DNA of 64,000 bases from an uncultured Acidobacteriia bacterium. Lineage in GTDB: Bacteria; Acidobacteriota; Terriglobia; Bryobacterales; Bryobacteraceae. Shown in pieces: positions 54,058 through 62,518 of this stretch. The stretch covers positions 1-64,000 of the forward strand of contig CAIQWJ010000049.1 in assembly GCA_903875575.1 (NCBI GenBank), in the 5' to 3' direction. The notes beneath the pieces were generated by a model, which had not been told where the DNA came from, made no database searches, and worked only from the letters and a program-made list of their open reading frames with translations. Position numbers and translations under genes: made by a program. Numbering within the stretch: the stretch's first letter is position 1; each line of letters starts with the position of its first letter.

Positions 54058-54290
54058 GCACCCTCCCCTCGCGTTTCATCCCGGACCAGAACAGTAACGC
54101 GATTGTCACATCAGGATATCAGGGTGCGGTACAGATTCGTCGCAGTTCTTGCAGTTCCGGGGTGGCGTAGCCTGAGCCTGCGGGGTCGAGCGCAACTCGA
54201 CGGCCGGTTGCACGCCAGCCTTTTTTGTTTCGGTCCCACGCACAGATACCGCCCTGCGGAAGCCAGACTCGCTCTCTGACAAACACACGT
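54058..54290. other. Intergenic region with structured element and T-run
   Basis: A 233-base gap between the pseudogene and the PEP-utilising gene, with no ORF of its own. On the + strand TGGCGT (54163-54168) pairs with ACGCCA (54212-54217) around an internal hairpin TCGAG/CTCGA (54186-54190 and 54196-54200), followed by T6 at 54221-54226. The T-run is on the strand that has no upstream gene, so it may end a short non-coding transcript; the minus-strand genes would not use it. Confidence 0.35.
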
Positions 54291-54937
54291 TTAATACAGC
54301 GTGGCAGGCACCCGTGTCACGGCCTCTTCATCCACCTGTTGTGCCTTCACCCATACCGCAGGTGTGCGCCTCCAGCATTGCGCCAAAAGTTGGAACCGCG
54401 CATGGCCCAGCGTACCTGGCGGGGTTCCACAAGTCGGCCCGAACCAATGCGCGGCGCAGTGGGCTTCAGTTACCTTGACAGCAATGACGGTATTTGGCAG
54501 CTTGCCCTGCACGCTGAACCGTACCGTGAGCGCGGGGTCGCGTGAAAGCACCGCCTCGCCGTTCACCGGAAACGTCTCCCGCACTCCAGGGACGAAGAAA
54601 GAATCCCGACGCGCTGGTTCCGCACAATGTGGCGAAGACTATCCAGCCGGTTATTTCCACGACGGTTCGGGATCAGCAGCGTACGGTCATCGGCCACCTG
54701 CACGAAACCCGGCGCATCGCCGCGTGGCGAAGCATCGAAAGAGGTGCCGTCGGATGTCGCAAGTACCAGTAATGGCGATGCCGCAATGAAAGCGCGGGAA
54801 ATCTCGTCGATGTGGTCCATCTGCTTGCGAACCGAACGTTCGAGTGGCGGCCCGTACTGTGCCGCAAACTCGTCTGTATCGGTAATGAGATGAGCGGGAT
54901 TCAGATCCACAAGATCAGGGTAATGGATGAAATCCAT
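54291..54937 (-). pseudogene. PPOX-class flavoprotein (pyridoxamine-phosphate-oxidase-like) with a one-base frameshift
   Basis: Two minus-strand frames together make a single FMN-dependent PPOX protein. The first, 54937 to 54563, gives DFIHYPDLVDLNPAHLIT, RAFIAASPLLVLATSDG and RHIVRNQRVGIL, then shifts to SSSLECGRR and stops. The second frame, 54584 to 54291, gives RETFPVNGEAVLSRDPALTVRF and the rest. Adding one T in the run at about 54598-54601 (on the minus strand, cttt to ctttt) restores GILFFVPGVRETFPVNG, exactly what the family has. The gene is therefore broken by loss of one base, or carries a sequencing error. About 214 residues if restored. Confidence 0.85.
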
Positions 54938-54955
54938 CTGCGGTAAAATCTACCC

Positions 54956-55468
54956 ATGATCCGACGTCCACTGGAGGGCGAAGCCCCCTCCGGTTTTTTT
55001 ACGTACATCAATCAGGTGATCGGCAATGACCCGCTTGCCGTCATGGACACCCAACTCTCAGAATCAATCGCTCTGTTATCCGGGATCACCGAACAGGCGT
55101 CGCTGCACCGCTACGCAGCCGGCAAATGGAGTATTCGCGAACTCCTCAACCATGTCACCGATACGGAACGCGCTTTTGCCTTTCGTGTTCTCTGGTTCAG
55201 CCGAGGTTTCGAAACGCCCCTTCCAGGTTACGATCAGGACGTCGCAGCCACCGGCGCAAAGGCCGACAAAGTCTCCTGGGCCGCGCACATCGAAGAGTTC
55301 CGCCTCGTGCGTCTGGCAACCCTCGCGCTTTTCCGAAATATGCCGCAGGATGGCTGGAAGCGCAGTGGCACCGCCAGCGGCAACTTCGTCACGGTACCCG
55401 CCATGGCCTACGTCATCCCCGGCCACGTCGAACACCACCTCTGCATCCTCCGCGAACGCTACCTGTAA
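54956..55468 (+). CDS. DinB-family protein
   Basis: A 170-residue four-helix bundle of the DinB superfamily. The metal-binding His pattern is visible: LLNHVTDTE in the first part and GHVEHHLCIL near the C-terminus. Members are thiol-dependent enzymes or of unknown function. Start ATG 54956 is 18 bases from the divergent pseudogene. A strong bidirectional terminator follows. Confidence 0.93.
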   Translation: MIRRPLEGEAPSGFFTYINQVIGNDPLAVMDTQLSESIALLSGITEQASLHRYAAGKWSIRELLNHVTDTERAFAFRVLWFSRGFETPLPGYDQDVAATGAKADKVSWAAHIEEFRLVRLATLALFRNMPQDGWKRSGTASGNFVTVPAMAYVIPGHVEHHLCILRERYL

Positions 55469-55472
55469 AAGC

Positions 55473-55500
55473 AAAGCGCCGGGCTTTCGCCCGGCGCTTT
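55473..55500. terminator. Bidirectional terminator between dinB-like gene and moeZ
   Basis: A perfect 12-base stem AAAGCGCCGGGC (55473-55484) and GCCCGGCGCTTT (55489-55500) with a 4-base TTTC loop. A and T runs on both sides suit termination of both convergent genes. Confidence 0.85.
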
Positions 55501-55528
55501 CCCAACTAAAATAGTCGCCCGCAGCAAG

Positions 55529-56683
55529 CTAATACTTCGGCACGCTCGGATCCACCGTATCGCTCCAGGCCGTGATCCCGCCCGCCATATTAATCACGTT
55601 CTTAAACCCAGACTGCTTCAGCAGATCCACGGCCTTCGCGCTGCGCCCACCCATCTTGCAATGCATCACATACGCAGCCGAAGGGTCCAGTTCGCCCAAC
55701 CGGTTCGGCAGTTCGCCCAGCGGAATCAGCGTCGACCCCGGAATCCGGCAAATCTGAAACTCATGCGGCTCACGCACGTCGATCAGCGTAAACTTATCGC
55801 CCCGATCCAGCTTCGCTTTCAACTCCACAGCGCTAATCTCGTTCACAGGCGCAGCCTCCTCATGTTTTTGCGGAATCCCGCAGAACTGCTGATAATCGAT
55901 CAGCTTCGTAATCGTCGGATGATCGCCGCACATCGGGCACTCCGGATCGCGCCGCAGTTTCAACTCGCGGAACTTCATCCCCAGAGCGTCATACAGCATC
56001 AAACGACCCACCAGCGGCTGTCCAATCCCCAGGATCAGCTTCACAGTCTCCGTCGCCTGAACCAGGCCGATAATGCCAGGCAGAATCCCCAGCACCCCGC
56101 CCTCGGCACAGCTCGGCACCAGCCCCGGAGGTGGCGGTTCCGGATACAGGCAGCGATAACACGGCCCGCCCGGATAAGCAAAAATGGTCGACTGCCCTTC
56201 AAACCGGAAGATCGACCCGTACACGTTCGGTTTGCCCAGCAGCACGCACGCGTCGTTCACCAGATAGCGCGTCGGAAAATTGTCCGTGCCATCCACCACG
56301 TAGTCGTAGTCGTTCAGAATCTCCAGTGCATTCTCGCTCGAAAGCGCCGTCTCATGCCGGTCAATCTTCACGAACGGATTGATGTCCTGCATGCTCTCGA
56401 TCGCGGAATCAATCTTCGGCTTGCCCACGTCCTTCGTCCCGTGAATCACCTGCCGCTGCAGATTCGTATAATCCACCACGTCGAAATCCACCAGGCCGAT
56501 GCGCCCAATGCCCGCAGCGGTGAGATACAGCGCCAGCGGCGCGCCCAACCCGCCCGTACCCACGAGCAGCACACTTGCCTTCTTCAGCTTCAACTGCCCT
56601 TCCATACCCACTTCGGGCATGATCAGATGGCGGCTGTAGCGCAGGATTTCGTCTTTAGATAAGGTGACTTCGTTAGAGGACAT
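55529..56683 (-). CDS. moeZ: MoeZ-type adenylyltransferase with rhodanese domain
   Basis: A 384-residue E1-like enzyme that adenylates the C-terminal Gly of a ubiquitin-like sulphur carrier and then sulphurates it. The MoeB/ThiF domain has GTGGLG at 42-47, DNFPTRY, the active-site Cys192 in PSCAEGGVLG, and zinc cysteines 175, 178, 249 and 252. The C-terminal rhodanese domain has HCKMGGRS with Cys342 as the persulphide carrier. Predicted to turn the CysO C-terminus into a thiocarboxylate. Start ATG 56683; the gene is the last of the cysM-mec-cysO-moeZ operon. Confidence 0.93.
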   Translation of the reverse strand: MSSNEVTLSKDEILRYSRHLIMPEVGMEGQLKLKKASVLLVGTGGLGAPLALYLTAAGIGRIGLVDFDVVDYTNLQRQVIHGTKDVGKPKIDSAIESMQDINPFVKIDRHETALSSENALEILNDYDYVVDGTDNFPTRYLVNDACVLLGKPNVYGSIFRFEGQSTIFAYPGGPCYRCLYPEPPPPGLVPSCAEGGVLGILPGIIGLVQATETVKLILGIGQPLVGRLMLYDALGMKFRELKLRRDPECPMCGDHPTITKLIDYQQFCGIPQKHEEAAPVNEISAVELKAKLDRGDKFTLIDVREPHEFQICRIPGSTLIPLGELPNRLGELDPSAAYVMHCKMGGRSAKAVDLLKQSGFKNVINMAGGITAWSDTVDPSVPKY

Positions 56684-56702
56684 GGGCTCTCAATACCAAA
56701 AC

Positions 56703-56981
56703 TTAAATCAAACCGCCGGCAATACTCGGCACAATCGACAACGTATCCGTCGCAGCCACAGACGTTGCGTCTTTCTGCAGGTACCGGATATCGTCGTCGT
56801 TCAGATAAACGTTGACGAAGCTCCGCAGCTTGCCTTCGTCGTTATACAGCTGCTTCTTCAGGTTCGGAAAGCGCGTGGTGAGCGCGGCGAGCACTTCGCC
56901 AACGGTCGCTCCATCGGCTTCAACGGTGTCTAGCTTCTCCACAAACTGGCGGAGGGGGGTCGGGATTAAGATTCGGGCCAT
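56703..56981 (-). CDS. cysO: CysO-like ubiquitin-fold sulphur carrier ending in Gly-Gly-Leu-Ile
   Basis: A 92-residue MoaD/ThiS-family beta-grasp protein: MARILIPTPLRQFVEKLDTV, GEVLAALTTRFPNLKKQL, FVNVYLNDDDIRYLQ, LSIVPSIAGGLI. The Gly89-Gly90 pair is followed by two extra residues, Leu91 and Ile92, which would have to be removed before thiocarboxylate formation. Such capping is known for QbsE (Gly-Gly-Cys-Phe), where a JAMM protease removes two residues. Start ATG 56981 follows AGAGGAA and overlaps the Mec gene by 16 bases. Confidence 0.92.
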   Translation of the reverse strand: MARILIPTPLRQFVEKLDTVEADGATVGEVLAALTTRFPNLKKQLYNDEGKLRSFVNVYLNDDDIRYLQKDATSVAATDTLSIVPSIAGGLI

Positions 56982-57403
56982 TGTAGTTCCTCTTTTTCTG
57001 CGTGTGTTTGTTCTGCGTTCGGCAGCCAGCTGTTCGCATGGTGATATTGACCCTTCTGGATCGACAGCACGATAAACGAATACCACGGGCAGGAATTCTT
57101 CAGATCGGTCTCGGAAAAATAAGCGTCGCAATCCGGGTGCGAATGGTAAATGCCGATCAGGTCCATTTTAAGCTCGCGCGCCTGCCGGTCCGCGCGCAGC
57201 AGATCCTCAGGGCGCAGTTCGTAACGCGCCGCCTGCGGCCCGGCCGAAGCATTGTCCAACGCGAGCGCATGAATCACGGTCTTCACGTCGCCGTCAGGTC
57301 CGGAAACAATGGTCCCAATCATGGCTCCGCAGCATTCGTTCGGATAAGTCGCCTGCGCGTGGTTCACCATCTCGCGCCAGGGTTTTCTTTCAACGGTAAT
57401 CAT
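56966..57403 (-). CDS. mec: JAMM/Mec-type zinc metallopeptidase (M67 family)
   Basis: A 145-residue protease with a complete JAMM site: Glu23 (PNECCG) and HSHPDCDAYFSETD with His87, His89, Ser97 and Asp100. Mec proteases hydrolyse the CysO-cysteine adduct to release cysteine; the same site could remove the Leu-Ile cap from CysO. Start ATG 57403 stands one base after the cysM stop. Confidence 0.93.
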   Translation of the reverse strand: MITVERKPWREMVNHAQATYPNECCGAMIGTIVSGPDGDVKTVIHALALDNASAGPQAARYELRPEDLLRADRQARELKMDLIGIYHSHPDCDAYFSETDLKNSCPWYSFIVLSIQKGQYHHANSWLPNAEQTHAEKEELQWPES

Positions 57404-57404
57404 C

Positions 57405-58346
57405 TTATTCTTCGTCCCAGAAATGCTCGCTCAGATACTTGTCGGCACCGTCGCAGAGCACCGTCACAATTACGCCGCTCTTGCCTTCTGCATGAAGCTG
57501 CCGCGCCAGTTGCACGGCGGCCTGCACGTTGCCGCCCGCCGAAATCCCCACCAATATACCTTCCGTTTTGGCGAGATGCCGCACCATGCGGTATGCATGT
57601 TCGGTCTCAATTTCAATTTCACGATCCGCCAGCGCCGGATCGTAGATGCGCGGCACAATCGCCGTCGCCATATGCTTTGTGCCTTCAATCCCGTGGAAGC
57701 CCGTGGAAGGCTGCGCCGAAATACACTGCACGCCAGGCACGTCCTGCTTCAGGCGCCGGCTGGTTCCCATAAACGTGCCGCTCGTGCCTAACAGTGCCAC
57801 GAAATGCGTCACGCGGCCTTCCGTCTGCGCGATGATCTCCGGCCCGGTCGAATTGAAATGCGCCTGCCAGTTTGCATCGTTCCCATACTGATCCGGATAG
57901 AAGAAACTGCCCGGGTTCATCGCGTACAACTCGCGCACCCGCCGGATCGCGCCATCCGAACCCTCGCCCGGATCCGTCAAAATCAATTCCGCGCCATAAG
58001 CCTTCAGAATGCGCTTTCGCTCCGGCGACGCATTCTGCGGCAAACACAGCTTCACCTTATAGCCGCGCACCGCGCCAATCATGGCATACGCAATGCCCGT
58101 ATTCCCGCTTGTGGAATCGATCAGGATCTTATCGCGCGTCAGTTTCCCGGAGCGCTCGCCCTCCCGAATCATATTCAGCGCCGCGCGGTCCTTAACTGAC
58201 CCGCCCGGATTGAAATACTCGGCCTTCCCATAGATCTCAACGCCCGGAAACGCACTGTCCACCTTGGCCAGCCGAAGCAGCGGAGTGTTGCCAATCTGGC
58301 TGATAACGTCATGCGCCATGGGAAGCGCGTGTGCAGCGGTGCTCAT
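57405..58346 (-). CDS. cysM: CysM-type O-phosphoserine/O-acetylserine sulfhydrylase
   Basis: A 313-residue PLP enzyme: IGNTPLLRL, FNPGGSVKDRAALN with Lys52 as the PLP Schiff base, STSGNTG, LGTSGTFMGTSRRLK and GISAGGNVQAAV. In actinobacteria CysM uses CysO thiocarboxylate with O-phosphoserine to make CysO-cysteine. Its position with mec, cysO and moeZ supports this role rather than sulphide-dependent synthesis. Start ATG 58346; divergent from the glycosyltransferase gene at 58433. Confidence 0.94.
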   Translation of the reverse strand: MSTAAHALPMAHDVISQIGNTPLLRLAKVDSAFPGVEIYGKAEYFNPGGSVKDRAALNMIREGERSGKLTRDKILIDSTSGNTGIAYAMIGAVRGYKVKLCLPQNASPERKRILKAYGAELILTDPGEGSDGAIRRVRELYAMNPGSFFYPDQYGNDANWQAHFNSTGPEIIAQTEGRVTHFVALLGTSGTFMGTSRRLKQDVPGVQCISAQPSTGFHGIEGTKHMATAIVPRIYDPALADREIEIETEHAYRMVRHLAKTEGILVGISAGGNVQAAVQLARQLHAEGKSGVIVTVLCDGADKYLSEHFWDEE

Positions 58347-58432
58347 TGTGGCCGGGAGTTCCTGAAGTGAATCTGGACTATGTCCATCTTACAATAGGTG
58401 ATTCATTACGGCCGCGTTTAGATTCATCATTT

Positions 58433-59197
58433 ATGGCGAAGCGCTTACTCATCCGGCCGGGCGCGATTGGCGACTTCATCGTCAGCCTCCCGGCCCTCGA
58501 ATCTCTCCGGTCTGACGACACCGAAGTCTGGTGCGCCAGCCCCAACGTGCCACTCGCCCGCTTTGCCGACCGAGCCCTCTCCCTTGCCAACTCCGGCCTC
58601 GACCGCCTCGGCATCACCCACGCCGACGACGTCATCGAACGCCTCCGCGCCTTTGACGACATCATCTCCTGGTACGGCACCAACCGCCCAGAATTCCGTC
58701 AGTTCGTCGCGGATCTGAACCTTCCGTTCCGATTCCTGCCTGCGCTACCCGACAACTCTCGCCACGCCGTCGACTTCTACAACCACCAGGCCCGCGAACT
58801 CGGAGCCAACCCGCACCTCACCCCAGCCATCGATTGTCCGGAAGTACCCAGAACCTTCGCGGCAATCCATCCCTTCGCCAGTTCTCCAGCGAAACGAGCC
58901 CCCATGGAAGTTTTCGAAGCGGCAGCAAAGAAGCTATCCGAAACCATGCCGGTACACTGGCTCTGCGGCCCGGAAGAAGACCTCCCAGGCGCAGTCCGCT
59001 TCCCGGATCTCTACGCACTTGCCTGCTGGCTGCGTGGTGCCCGCATCTTCGTAGGCAATGACTCCGGCATTTCCCACCTCGCCGCAGCAGTCCGAACTCC
59101 GGTACTGGCCCTTTTCACCACCACCAACCCCAAAATCTGGTCTCCGAGGGGCATCGCTGTGGACACAGTCCGAAGCGCCGCAAAAGCAGACCGCTGA
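58433..59197 (+). CDS. Glycosyltransferase family 9-like protein
   Basis: A 254-residue GT9-type protein with the family opening LLIRPGAIGDFIVSLPAL and FVGNDSGISHLAAAVRTPVLALF. It is shorter than the 41102 protein and lacks some central segments, so it may have a different acceptor. Start ATG 58433 is preferred because it begins the conserved Lys-Arg-Leu-Leu-Ile-Arg strand. Convergent with the TonB receptor gene. Confidence 0.9.
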   Translation: MAKRLLIRPGAIGDFIVSLPALESLRSDDTEVWCASPNVPLARFADRALSLANSGLDRLGITHADDVIERLRAFDDIISWYGTNRPEFRQFVADLNLPFRFLPALPDNSRHAVDFYNHQARELGANPHLTPAIDCPEVPRTFAAIHPFASSPAKRAPMEVFEAAAKKLSETMPVHWLCGPEEDLPGAVRFPDLYALACWLRGARIFVGNDSGISHLAAAVRTPVLALFTTTNPKIWSPRGIAVDTVRSAAKADR

Positions 59198-59212
59198 TGG
59201 CTGACCGCTCCC

Positions 59213-61747
59213 TCAGAACAACACTTCAAAATCAAACCGGTACCGCCGATGATAATTCCCGAAGAACACCCCATACTGCGGATCCGCCACATTACTGTGC
59301 AGTGCCAGAGCGTTGAAGTGATTCGTGATGTTGTAGCCAGTCACCGACAGCCGCACCGTGTACTTCGTCGAAACCTTGAAATCCCGCATCAGCCGCGCAT
59401 CTGCGGAAAAAAACTTCGGAAACCGCGACGAATTCGGTATCCCCACGTAGTTCTGCAAAACATCCATCGACGTGTAGGGAAACCCATTGCGATACTCCAC
59501 CGTCGGATAAATTTCGAACCGCTGAAACGGTATCTTCAAATGCCCCCACATCAAAAACCGATTCGGCAGATCGCCTTCCAGATTTGAGTAAACGCTCGGC
59601 CGGACGAACGGCACCGCATAATTTCCCACATACGCGTCGAAAACATTCTGGTCGCCTTCCGCCCGGCTATGGACGTAGGAAAACACCAACTGCTGTTCTT
59701 TCTCCAGCGTCAGCTTCGCCGTAATCTCCGCCTGTCGGTATCTCGAATTGCCGGTACCGTCCAGCACGATCTCGTTCGTCGTTCCCAATAAGTCCGGATG
59801 CAGTACGATCAGCCCAACCGATCGGTTATCGGTATACACAGCACGCATCCGAAAACGTTTCGAAAAACTGTGCTCCAGTTGCCCGTTCCACGTCACCCCG
59901 CGCGGCGAAAAGTCTCCCGCCACGCGCTCCCCCTTGACCAAAAACGATTTCGGTCCCGTGGCGCTGCCAATCACATTGTCATAGGTCTTCGGTACTCCAA
60001 TTAAGCTTCCATCCGGGGCGTACTTCCTGATCGTCCGGATCGGATACCGGCTGAAGGCGTAAACGTCCAGCGGAATATGGTCGTAAAACTGCCCGTACCC
60101 GGCGCGGAATACCGTCCGCTGATTTGCAAACGGACTCCATGAAATCCCCGCCCGCGGGGCAATCCTCAGGCTCTCCGCCAGCCTCTGATGCTCTATACGC
60201 AACCCCAGATCCGCCGATACTTTCGAATTGAAGGTCCAATGATCCTGCACATACGCGGTAAACTCAAGATCGTTGCGCTTGTACGGACCCTGGTTGGTGA
60301 AGTCGATTCGCTCCAGCAGCAACCCGGCGGCGTTCCGGACTTCTACCGGCTGATAGCTGAACACCCCATGATCCGTCGAGACCGTCAGTGACGTCCCCGC
60401 CTTGATCTGATGCGCCCCCCGCCACCGCACCGGCTTCGGCGACCACACCTCGAGCCATTCCCTTCGAAACGCATCCCGCGACTGCACACCAAAATAGTTG
60501 CCGCGATTCCCCTGCGGCATCATGATTTCATCGCCCGGCCCCTGCGCCCCAATCCAGGTATGGAAACGCTGGTATGCCAGTGACGTATCGAGCGTCCCGC
60601 CCCATAGCCCCAGATGATGCGCCATGGTTCCCGCATACGCCGCCTGCGCGTAACTTGGCGAGACACTCTCCGGATTGAAAAAATCCGGGTTGACGAAATT
60701 CGTGTGTTCCGGGTTGAAGTGAAAAGTCGCGTTGATGATCTGCCGCGGCGAAAGCAGATAGTCAATCTGGGTGAAAGAATTCACCCGCTCGTGTTTTGAA
60801 ATGTTGTGCGGAAATGGCAGCGTCCGGTTCGGCGTCTTGTCCAGAAAATACTGCAATGCCGAAATCACAAAGAGCTTATTCGCTATCACGGGCCCGCCTG
60901 CAACCACATGCGGCGTCCAGTTGGATATTCCACGCATGTGGTAACTGCGAATCCGGAAGTCCGGAAACGGATCGTTCAGATCGTAATGCCACTTATCGCC
61001 GCCCCGCCGCGTTTCCACTGCGATCACGCTCTGCGTGAACCGCCCGTACTGTGCCAGAAACGGCGTGTTCAGAACGTTCAGCGATTCAATCGAATCCACC
61101 GGCACGGTCTGTCCGAACTTCCCCGTGGCCGGATCCGTCACGTCGCTCTCATTCACCACGAGCGAACTCCGCTGCTCGCCCGATCCATCCAGCTTCAACT
61201 CCCCGTTCGGCGACCGCACCACCCCAGGCACCAGCGGCAGCGCGTCCGCCACCGTCGCCGGATTCGACGGCAGATTCTTCACGTCCGATGGATGCAGTTC
61301 GTAGTTCTGTGACGAACTCTGGTCCACCGGCGCGTCCAGCGTGCCTTTGACATCAACGCTCGAACGGCTCGTCTGAGGATTCATCGTTACCGTGATTTCG
61401 CCGGACGCGTCACCCTTAACTTCGATGGTGACCAGACTGTCTTCAAAGCCTTCCTTCGTGGCCTTGACCGTCCATGTTCCGCAGGGAATCTTCTCGAATT
61501 CCGCCAGCCCCGAAGCCTGCGATTGCTGCGAATCCACCTGAACCGCGTCGCTGCCGATCCGCACCTTCGCATCGAAAATCGCCGCTTCCTGCGAATCTTT
61601 GACCAATACCCGAAGATCGCCCGGCAGGCAGACTTGCGCACTGGCCGACGCGCAGCAACCCAGCACCAGCAAGACCCCCAGCGCCCGGCCGGGGATTGCT
61701 ATCGAGGGAAGCGTCACTTTTTGCAGTCGATTCGTCACCCAGGGCAT
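59213..61747 (-). CDS. TonB-dependent receptor with CarboxypepD_reg and plug domains
   Basis: An 844-residue outer-membrane receptor. Signal peptide region LGVLLVLGCCASASAQ; carboxypeptidase-regulatory-like domain (LRVLVKDSQEAAIFDAKVRIG, GTWTVKATKEGFED); plug domain with TVADALPLVPGVVRSPNG and ESLNVLNTPFLAQYGRFTQ; then the barrel ending FDFEVLF (terminal Phe). In contrast to the 11636 and 17830 proteins, a plug domain is clearly present. Ligand unknown. Start ATG 61747; it is divergent from the prepilin peptidase gene. Confidence 0.92.
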   Translation of the reverse strand: MPWVTNRLQKVTLPSIAIPGRALGVLLVLGCCASASAQVCLPGDLRVLVKDSQEAAIFDAKVRIGSDAVQVDSQQSQASGLAEFEKIPCGTWTVKATKEGFEDSLVTIEVKGDASGEITVTMNPQTSRSSVDVKGTLDAPVDQSSSQNYELHPSDVKNLPSNPATVADALPLVPGVVRSPNGELKLDGSGEQRSSLVVNESDVTDPATGKFGQTVPVDSIESLNVLNTPFLAQYGRFTQSVIAVETRRGGDKWHYDLNDPFPDFRIRSYHMRGISNWTPHVVAGGPVIANKLFVISALQYFLDKTPNRTLPFPHNISKHERVNSFTQIDYLLSPRQIINATFHFNPEHTNFVNPDFFNPESVSPSYAQAAYAGTMAHHLGLWGGTLDTSLAYQRFHTWIGAQGPGDEIMMPQGNRGNYFGVQSRDAFRREWLEVWSPKPVRWRGAHQIKAGTSLTVSTDHGVFSYQPVEVRNAAGLLLERIDFTNQGPYKRNDLEFTAYVQDHWTFNSKVSADLGLRIEHQRLAESLRIAPRAGISWSPFANQRTVFRAGYGQFYDHIPLDVYAFSRYPIRTIRKYAPDGSLIGVPKTYDNVIGSATGPKSFLVKGERVAGDFSPRGVTWNGQLEHSFSKRFRMRAVYTDNRSVGLIVLHPDLLGTTNEIVLDGTGNSRYRQAEITAKLTLEKEQQLVFSYVHSRAEGDQNVFDAYVGNYAVPFVRPSVYSNLEGDLPNRFLMWGHLKIPFQRFEIYPTVEYRNGFPYTSMDVLQNYVGIPNSSRFPKFFSADARLMRDFKVSTKYTVRLSVTGYNITNHFNALALHSNVADPQYGVFFGNYHRRYRFDFEVLF

Positions 61748-61888
61748 TCCCTATTATTGACTGGCCCCGGTACTGCCACGTTACATATCTTGACAATTGT
61801 GTTTCAGGCCATTGAAAAGACAGGCCCAATCAGCCGCCGCCCGACACCGAAGGTACTCCCCTGAACAGTCAACGTTCTGTGTTCTAAC

Positions 61889-61906
61889 TTTTGTTAACTA
61901 ACAAAA
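61889..61906. promoter_or_regulatory. Perfect inverted repeat, candidate operator
   Basis: TTTTGTTA (61889-61896) and TAACAAAA (61899-61906) flank a 2-base centre, in the divergent region between the TonB receptor and prepilin peptidase genes and just upstream of the candidate promoter at 61915-61942. A dimeric regulator site is likely. Confidence 0.5.
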
Positions 61907-61914
61907 TACAGGAG

Positions 61915-61942
61915 TTCGGAAACTTGCAAACCGGGCTATACT
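61915..61942 (+). promoter_or_regulatory. Candidate promoter of the prepilin peptidase pair
   Basis: TTCGGA (61915-61920) and TATACT (61937-61942) are 16 bases apart. The predicted start is about 6 bases before ATG 61955, and no Shine-Dalgarno is visible, so the leader would be very short. Confidence 0.45.
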
Positions 61943-61954
61943 CATTTTGCAACG

Positions 61955-62518
61955 ATGCTTACACAGCCCACGCTCGCGGGAGCCACACAGGTCCTGCTTA
62001 CATTACTGACCCTGGTGGCTGCGGGTTTTGATATCCGCTACCGCCGCATACCCAACTGGCTGGTGCTGGTGGGCATCTTGACAGGTTTCCTCTGGAACCT
62101 CTATTCCTCCGGCTGGTCCGGACTCGGCCATGCGGCTGCCGGGTTCGGACTTGGCTTCGCCCTCTACTTCCCGCTCTACCTTCTGCGGGCCCGCGGCGCC
62201 GGAGACGTCAAGCTTCTCGCTGCCGCCGGTGCCATTGTCGGCCCCGGCAACTGCTTCTGGGTCTTCCTGCTCACGGCAGTCCTTGGCGGCGCGATCGCCA
62301 TGGTCTGGCTGATGGTTCGCGGACGGGTTCGCCACACCTTCTTCAATCTGTCCTGGATTATCAGTGATCTGACGAAACTGCGCGCCCCCTACCAGAACAA
62401 CGCCGAACTCGACGTCACCACCAACAAAGGAATGCGGCTGCCTCACGGAGCCATGATCGCAGTCGGAGCCGCTGCTCTGATTCTAATGGTTCACTTCAGA
62501 ATCAGGGTCGGTGCCTGA
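61955..62518 (+). CDS. A24-family prepilin peptidase (TadV/CpaA-like)
   Basis: A 187-residue inner-membrane aspartyl peptidase that cleaves prepilin-like leaders. The two catalytic aspartates are Asp26 (GFDIRYRRIPNW) and Asp84 (RGAGDVKLLAA), with about five membrane segments. It lacks the N-methyltransferase domain of PilD, so it is of the small TadV/CpaA form. Start ATG 61955. Its stop overlaps the next start (TGATG). No pilin gene lies in the window. Confidence 0.93.
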   Translation: MLTQPTLAGATQVLLTLLTLVAAGFDIRYRRIPNWLVLVGILTGFLWNLYSSGWSGLGHAAAGFGLGFALYFPLYLLRARGAGDVKLLAAAGAIVGPGNCFWVFLLTAVLGGAIAMVWLMVRGRVRHTFFNLSWIISDLTKLRAPYQNNAELDVTTNKGMRLPHGAMIAVGAAALILMVHFRIRVGA

